Source of the DNA: Treponema sp.
GTDB lineage: Bacteria > Spirochaetota > Spirochaetia > Treponematales > Treponemataceae
Direction: 5' to 3'
Length of the DNA: 11,688 bases
NCBI GenBank assembly: GCA_021442965.1
Contig: JABUUX010000455.1
Location: 1-11,688, forward strand
Shown: one piece after another, positions 7,972 to 11,688 of the stretch
Position numbering within the stretch: the stretch's first letter is position 1
Layout of the letters: each line of letters starts with the position of its first letter
Notes under the pieces: generated by a model
Database searches by the model: none
Seen by the model: only the letters and a program-made list of their open reading frames with translations
Told to the model about the DNA's origin: nothing
Position numbers and translations under genes: made by a program

Positions 7972-7976
7972 GGAGG
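7972..7976 (+). promoter_or_regulatory. Strong ribosome binding site before an ATT start codon
   Basis: GGAGG lies within AAGGGAGGCGGG and is followed after 7 bases by ATT at 7984. Upstream in this frame the sequence is open only from 7966 (TAA at 7963-7965) and contains no ATG, GTG or TTG. The next such codon is TTG at 8071, about 95 bases away. The position of the site therefore points to ATT as the initiator. Confidence 0.65.
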
Positions 7977-7983
7977 CGGGAAA

Positions 7984-8814
7984 ATTAAAAAAAGTTTTAC
8001 TCTTATCATAATCTTTTCTGCTTGTGGTTTTCTCCTTTCTCTTGTTTGCGGATTAATTGGTCAGGCTGGTTTGCTAAGAACATTTTTATTTGCACTATTG
8101 TTTGCTGTCATTTTTGGGGCTCTTGGTTTTGGTGTAAATTTTGTGTTTGATAAATTTTTGGATACAGGCGGTGAAGATTCTTCAGATTTTTCATCATCTG
8201 GAAACGAAAGTACAAAAAAAGGTCAGGTTGTTGATATCGAAATTAAGGATGAAGATCTTCCTTCGGATGAAACAACAAACCAGTATTATGTTGCAGCCGG
8301 AAATCATCATATGCTTAATGCAGAAGATGTAAAAAATAATTCTTCATCAACAGAAAGACCTGTAGGTTCAAGTGTTGTTGAGGAAATGAAAAGTGCGAAT
8401 AAACTTGCTGTTGAAAGTGCTTCTGTTGAAAATACAGAATCTTTATCTGGAAGTGCTCCCGGTGAAGCCTCTGTTGAAAATAAATTCGTTCCTGTAAAAA
8501 ATCTGGAAACATTGTATAACGTTTCTGGAAAAGAACCGGAACTTAAAAATGCCGAAAGTAGTGAGTCTTCTTCGTCCGGCGAAGAACCTGTATTTACTGC
8601 GGCTGATGAAAAACTTGACACTCTGCCCAGTATGGACGGTTTGGGAATAGAAGATTCTCCGACTACAACAATTGGCAGTAGTGACGGTTTTAATAATGAA
8701 TCGGATTTTGCTACCGGATCTTTTTCTGGCGGAAGCAAATCGGGCGAAGAGCCTGATGTAAAAGATGCCTCCTTAATGGCAAAGGCAATTAGTTCAATAT
8801 TGGCTGATGAATAA
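7984..8814 (+). CDS. Two-helix membrane protein with long acidic Ser/Glu-rich tail, unknown function
   Basis: I do not recognise a named family. Read from ATT at 7984 the product has 276 residues. It begins (M)KKSFTLIIIFSACGF, with two hydrophobic helices at about residues 4-25 and 29-52 separated by a short turn. A tail of about 220 residues follows, rich in Ser, Glu, Asp and Asn, with low-complexity stretches such as ESSESSSSGEEP. It ends in a short helix-like segment, KDASLMAKAISSILADE. The basic N-terminus favours a hairpin with both ends in the cytoplasm. Starting instead at TTG 8071 (248 residues) would delete the first helix and has no good ribosome site. Its place between flhG and the sigma factor suggests a motility role, perhaps at the basal body or in placement; that is inference only. 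Stop to the next gene is 35 bases. Confidence 0.8.
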   Translation: MKKSFTLIIIFSACGFLLSLVCGLIGQAGLLRTFLFALLFAVIFGALGFGVNFVFDKFLDTGGEDSSDFSSSGNESTKKGQVVDIEIKDEDLPSDETTNQYYVAAGNHHMLNAEDVKNNSSSTERPVGSSVVEEMKSANKLAVESASVENTESLSGSAPGEASVENKFVPVKNLETLYNVSGKEPELKNAESSESSSSGEEPVFTAADEKLDTLPSMDGLGIEDSPTTTIGSSDGFNNESDFATGSFSGGSKSGEEPDVKDASLMAKAISSILADE

Positions 8815-8849
8815 AGATTATTTATCGGTTTATTATATGGTGAGTGAGT

Positions 8850-9650
8850 ATGGCAGAAAACGAAGAAAATTCAGTCAACGATACTAAAGAAGAAGATTTG
8901 CTTTGGACGGAGTACCGAAAGACCCAGAACCCGGCACTTAGGGACAAATTTATCAGGCAGTATATGCCTTTGGTAAAATATGTTGCAGGTAAGGTTTCTG
9001 TTGGTATGCCTAACTGTGTTGAGTATGATGATCTTGTTGGCTTTGGTCAGTTCGGGCTTCTTGATGCAATCAGTAAGTATGACCCTATAAAAAACGTAAA
9101 GTTTAAGACTTATGCTGTAACACGTATTCGTGGAGCTATTTTTGATGAACTTCGTCAGTTGGACTGGGTTCCACGTTCTGTAAGACAAAAATCTCGTGAA
9201 ATTGAAGATGCTATTGTCTCTTTGGAGTCAAAACTAGGACGTTCTGCAACTGATTCTGAAATTGCTGATTCTTTAAAAATGTCCGAAGAGGAATACCATA
9301 GAACTATAATGAAGGTTAGCGGAACAAGTGTTCTTTCTCTTAATGATGTATGGTATTCCGGAGATGATAATGACAGTATGTCTATCGGTGATAATATTGA
9401 GGCACCTTCAAGTTTGGAACCGGATAAGATTGCAGAACGTGAAGAAATAAAAAAGGTTATAGCAGAAGCTATTCAGGAACTGCCGGAAAAAGAGAAAATG
9501 GTAATTATTCTGTATTATCACGAAGATCTTACTTTCCGCGAAATTGGTGAAGTTCTTGAAGTAAGTGAATCAAGAATCTCACAACTTCATACAAAAGCAA
9601 ATCTTAGGCTTAGGGCAAAACTTACAAACCTCAGAAGAGGAATAATTTAA
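8850..9650 (+). CDS. fliA: Flagellar sigma factor (sigma28, FliA/WhiG family)
   Basis: This is an alternative sigma factor directing RNA polymerase to late flagellar promoters. The 266-residue product is slightly longer than enteric FliA and close to WhiG/SigD forms. Region 2 (about residues 30-108) contains the core-binding and -10 recognition segments YDDLVGFGQFGLLDAISKYD and FKTYAVTRIRGAIFDELR, then DWVPRSVRQKSREIE. Region 3 follows (~113-170). Region 4 (~200-262) has LPEKEKMVIILYYHEDLTF and the helix-turn-helix REIGEVLEVSESRISQLHTK. The ATG at 8850 is preferred over an in-frame GTG at 8844, because GGTGAG (8839-8844) would serve it at a normal distance; the site is weak. No anti-sigma factor gene (flgM) is adjacent. 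fapA follows 6 bases after the stop codon. Confidence 0.95.
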   Translation: MAENEENSVNDTKEEDLLWTEYRKTQNPALRDKFIRQYMPLVKYVAGKVSVGMPNCVEYDDLVGFGQFGLLDAISKYDPIKNVKFKTYAVTRIRGAIFDELRQLDWVPRSVRQKSREIEDAIVSLESKLGRSATDSEIADSLKMSEEEYHRTIMKVSGTSVLSLNDVWYSGDDNDSMSIGDNIEAPSSLEPDKIAEREEIKKVIAEAIQELPEKEKMVIILYYHEDLTFREIGEVLEVSESRISQLHTKANLRLRAKLTNLRRGII

Positions 9651-9656
9651 TTTATT

Positions 9657-11621
9657 ATGGTTGATCTGGAACATCTTCGCGAAGAAATGAAAATTCGTCT
9701 CGCTGTAGACAAAGACCTTCATTATGTTGAGGTAAATGCGGACTCTGTTGATGAATGTCTTGAAGATGCGGCTGTTCAGCTTGATACTAAAATTGTAAAT
9801 CTTCAGTATGAAGTTCTTGAAAAAGGAAGTGATGGTTTTCTTGGATTTGCAAAAAAACCGTGGCGGCTGAAGATTTATCAGAATCCCGATACAATCAAAA
9901 AAGAAAAGAAACTCGCTTCGGAAGACTTGTTTAACGGTTCATATCAGGAAGAAGAAGTTCTTATAAAAGATGCAGACGGACTGTATTATGTAAGGCGTTT
10001 CAGTTCTCAGATTATGCTTAAGGTTATTCCACCTGTAGGAAAAGGTGCTTCAATAGAATTGCGTGATGTTTTGGATGATGTTAAGAGATCAGATACACTG
10101 GCAATGGATGAAAGCCTTATCCAAAAATATGTAAAGAATGGAACAAACGGGGAATATTACCCTGTTGGTGAATATAAGCATGTAATGGCTGGAGATGCTT
10201 TGGTTACAGTTGATGCAACAAAAGATGAAATGTCTGCAACTATTACTGTTTCAGAACCGAACCTTAGCGGACAGGAAGCATCCTTTGATACAATTGTGCG
10301 TTGTCTTAAACAGCAGGGGATCCTTGCCGGAATTAATGAAGAAAAAATCAAAGAGTTTGTTGATAATCCTGTATACAATGTTCCTTATGAAGTTGCAACA
10401 GCTGTTCTTCCTGTGGATGGAGCTGATGCTTACATTGCATACAATTTTGAAACAGATATAAAAAAACTTCGGGCCAAGGTTTCAGATCAGGGTAATGTCG
10501 ATTTTAAGGAATTGAATCAGATTCAGAATGTTGTAACCGGTCAGGCTCTGGCTTCCAAAATTCCTGCAGAAAGAGGGAAAGGCGGAAAAACTATTTATGG
10601 GCGGTATTTGGAAGCAAAAAACGGAAAAGATATTCAGATATCTCTTGGTGCAAATGTTCATTTAGATAGAGATGGTGTAACTATTGTTGCCGATTGTGAT
10701 GGCGAAGTTATGCTTGTAAATGGAAAAGTTACAGTTGAGCCTGTAAAACTTTTGGATGCAGTAAACATGAAAACTGGAAATATTACATTCCTGGGAAGTG
10801 TTATTGTAAAGGGAGCTGTAGAAGATGGGTTCTATGTAAAGGCTTCCGGTAATATAGAAATAAACGGGTCTGTTGGTAAAAGTCGTATTGAAGCAGATGG
10901 AGATGTTACTATCCGTCAGGGTGTATTCGGTAAAGAAGAAGGATTTATTAGGGCGGGGAAATCTCTTTGGGCAAAGTTTATTCAGGCTGCCCATGTAGAG
11001 GTAGAAAATAATGTAATTGTAACTGACAGTATTATGAACTCTGAAGTTACAGCTATGAAAAATATTATTCTTCGTGGAAAAAAGGCACAAATTACAGGTG
11101 GTCATCTTTTTGCTACAGAAGAGATTTGTGCCAGAAACATTGGCAGCCCTGGTGGAGGAACTGAAACAGTTCTTGAAGTTGGTATTGATCCAAGGGCAAA
11201 GAAACAGCTTACTGAGCTTCAGGATAAAACAGCTGATCTTCTTAAAGAACAGGAGAATATAGAACTGGATATTCAGACTTTGGAACAACAGAAAAAAATC
11301 CGGCGTAAACTTTCTCAAGAAAAAGAAGAAAATCTTATAAAGTTAAAAAAGCGCACAGAAGAGATTGCAGAACAGACTAATGATATGGCAAAGCAGATTG
11401 AAAAAATTCAGGATCATCTTCGTGAGCTTAAGGCTGTTGGTAAAGTTAAATGTGAAGGAACAGTTTATGCCGGTGTAAAAGTGTACGTTCGCGATGTTCT
11501 GGATGAAGTAAAAAATGACACAAAGAATGTTACTTTCTTTTATGACAAGAGCTTTGTTAAGCGTGGAAACTACGAGCCTCCAAGTTTAAGCCTTGAAGAA
11601 ATGAATGGATTCAGTTCCTAG
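9657..11621 (+). CDS. FapA (DUF342) family protein with Jag_N-like N-terminal domain
   Basis: The 654-residue protein belongs to the FapA/DUF342 family ('flagellar assembly protein A'), often found near flagellar or sigma-factor genes but of unclear molecular role. Residues ~21-76 look like a Jag_N domain (ADSVDECLEDAA, YEVLEKGSDGFLGFAKKP). Residues ~100-365 form the FapA N-terminal region, with PAERGKGGKTIYGRYLEAK (303-321) followed by short beta strands. Residues ~365-507 are a repetitive beta-rich section (GNITFLGSVIVKGAVEDG, ASGNIEINGSVG, ADGDVTIRQGVFG) that suggests a right-handed beta helix. A charged coiled coil occupies ~512-592, and a last beta segment (GKVKCEGTVYAGVKVYV) precedes the end. 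No signal peptide or membrane helix is visible, so it is probably cytoplasmic. The ATG at 9657 has only a distant AGAGG (16 bases), so translation may be coupled to the sigma factor gene, whose stop is 6 bases upstream. Confidence 0.9.
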   Translation: MVDLEHLREEMKIRLAVDKDLHYVEVNADSVDECLEDAAVQLDTKIVNLQYEVLEKGSDGFLGFAKKPWRLKIYQNPDTIKKEKKLASEDLFNGSYQEEEVLIKDADGLYYVRRFSSQIMLKVIPPVGKGASIELRDVLDDVKRSDTLAMDESLIQKYVKNGTNGEYYPVGEYKHVMAGDALVTVDATKDEMSATITVSEPNLSGQEASFDTIVRCLKQQGILAGINEEKIKEFVDNPVYNVPYEVATAVLPVDGADAYIAYNFETDIKKLRAKVSDQGNVDFKELNQIQNVVTGQALASKIPAERGKGGKTIYGRYLEAKNGKDIQISLGANVHLDRDGVTIVADCDGEVMLVNGKVTVEPVKLLDAVNMKTGNITFLGSVIVKGAVEDGFYVKASGNIEINGSVGKSRIEADGDVTIRQGVFGKEEGFIRAGKSLWAKFIQAAHVEVENNVIVTDSIMNSEVTAMKNIILRGKKAQITGGHLFATEEICARNIGSPGGGTETVLEVGIDPRAKKQLTELQDKTADLLKEQENIELDIQTLEQQKKIRRKLSQEKEENLIKLKKRTEEIAEQTNDMAKQIEKIQDHLRELKAVGKVKCEGTVYAGVKVYVRDVLDEVKNDTKNVTFFYDKSFVKRGNYEPPSLSLEEMNGFSS

Positions 11622-11640
11622 GAATCTTTCACTTTATGGA

Positions 11641-11668
11641 ATCTCTAAAAATTGCAATTTTTAGAGAT
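11641..11668. terminator. Perfect 28-bp palindrome after fapA, probable terminator
   Basis: The sequence is a perfect inverted repeat with 14-base arms (left arm ATCTCTAAAAATTG), 19 bases after the fapA stop codon. In RNA it would fold into an 11-bp stem around a UUGCAA loop. The stem is AT-rich and the T run lies inside the 3' arm rather than after it, so it is not a classic GC-rich terminator with a trailing U tract. Position at the end of the gene run supports termination, possibly in both directions. A binding site for a dimeric protein is the alternative. Confidence 0.48.
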
Positions 11669-11688
11669 AACCTTGAAAAAGCGATGTT

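Noticed and set aside
8307..8738. Antisense open frame of 143 codons opposite the acidic membrane protein
   Set aside because: It is a Ser-rich shadow of the low-complexity Ser/Glu coding sequence on the plus strand. It has no ribosome site and no recognisable motif.
8071..8814. TTG at 8071 as the start of the membrane protein
   Set aside because: It would remove a clear first membrane helix encoded in the same open frame and has no good ribosome site, whereas GGAGG lies 7 bases before ATT 7984.
8821..8850. Sigma28-type promoter near the sigma factor gene (ACCGATAA on the minus strand at 8822-8829)
   Set aside because: The -10-like box is on the wrong strand for fliA, and no TAAA -35 box lies at the expected distance upstream on that strand.
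10662..11318. Antisense open frame of 218 codons opposite fapA
   Set aside because: It lies wholly opposite a well-supported coding region, encodes a Phe/Ser/Asn/Cys-rich sequence with no domain pattern, and is explained by codon bias of the plus-strand gene.
1..11688. Mobile elements, CRISPR arrays, tRNA or rRNA genes, frameshifted genes
   Set aside because: The window is almost fully occupied by intact co-directional genes with gaps under 90 bases. I saw no direct-repeat arrays, transposase motifs or tRNA-like folds.

Overview
The window is a tightly packed, single-strand block of flagellar genes from an AT-rich spirochaete, most probably a Treponema. The evidence is the gene order fliO-fliP-fliQ-fliR-flhB-flhA-flhF-flhG, then an acidic membrane protein, a WhiG/FliA-type sigma factor and a FapA (DUF342) protein. 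That is the arrangement I recall from treponemal motility operons, and the protein sequences look spirochaetal rather than enteric. The genus is an inference; no rRNA or marker gene is present.

Layout. Positions 1-3585 encode the membrane core of the flagellar type III export gate: FliO (5' end outside the window), FliP, FliQ, FliR and FlhB. Spacers are 1 to 16 bases. An 81-base gap follows, the largest in the export block. It holds a good sigma70-type promoter candidate and a 14-bp palindrome. Positions 3667-7947 encode FlhA, the large export-gate subunit, and then the FlhF GTPase and FlhG/FleN ATPase pair that sets flagellar position and number. flhA and flhF overlap by 4 bases, and flhF and flhG are 1 base apart. 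After a 36-base gap come a two-helix membrane protein of unknown function with an ATT start codon, the flagellar sigma factor, and a FapA-family protein. A perfect 28-bp palindrome shortly after the last stop codon probably marks the end of the unit.

How the genes work together. FliP/Q/R with FlhB form the export channel and substrate-specificity switch, FliO assists FliP assembly, and FlhA docks substrates and couples export to the proton motive force. FlhF/FlhG place and count the basal bodies. The sigma factor would drive late genes located elsewhere; no FlgM-type anti-sigma factor is visible here. FapA and the acidic membrane protein are the least understood members.

I found no mobile elements, CRISPR arrays, tRNA or rRNA genes, pseudogenes or horizontal-transfer signs, and no wholly new system. 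The points most worth attention are: loss of three usually conserved charged residues in FlhA; an ATT start codon behind a strong Shine-Dalgarno sequence; a matching N-terminal module in FlhF and the FapA protein; and the uncharacterised acidic membrane protein.
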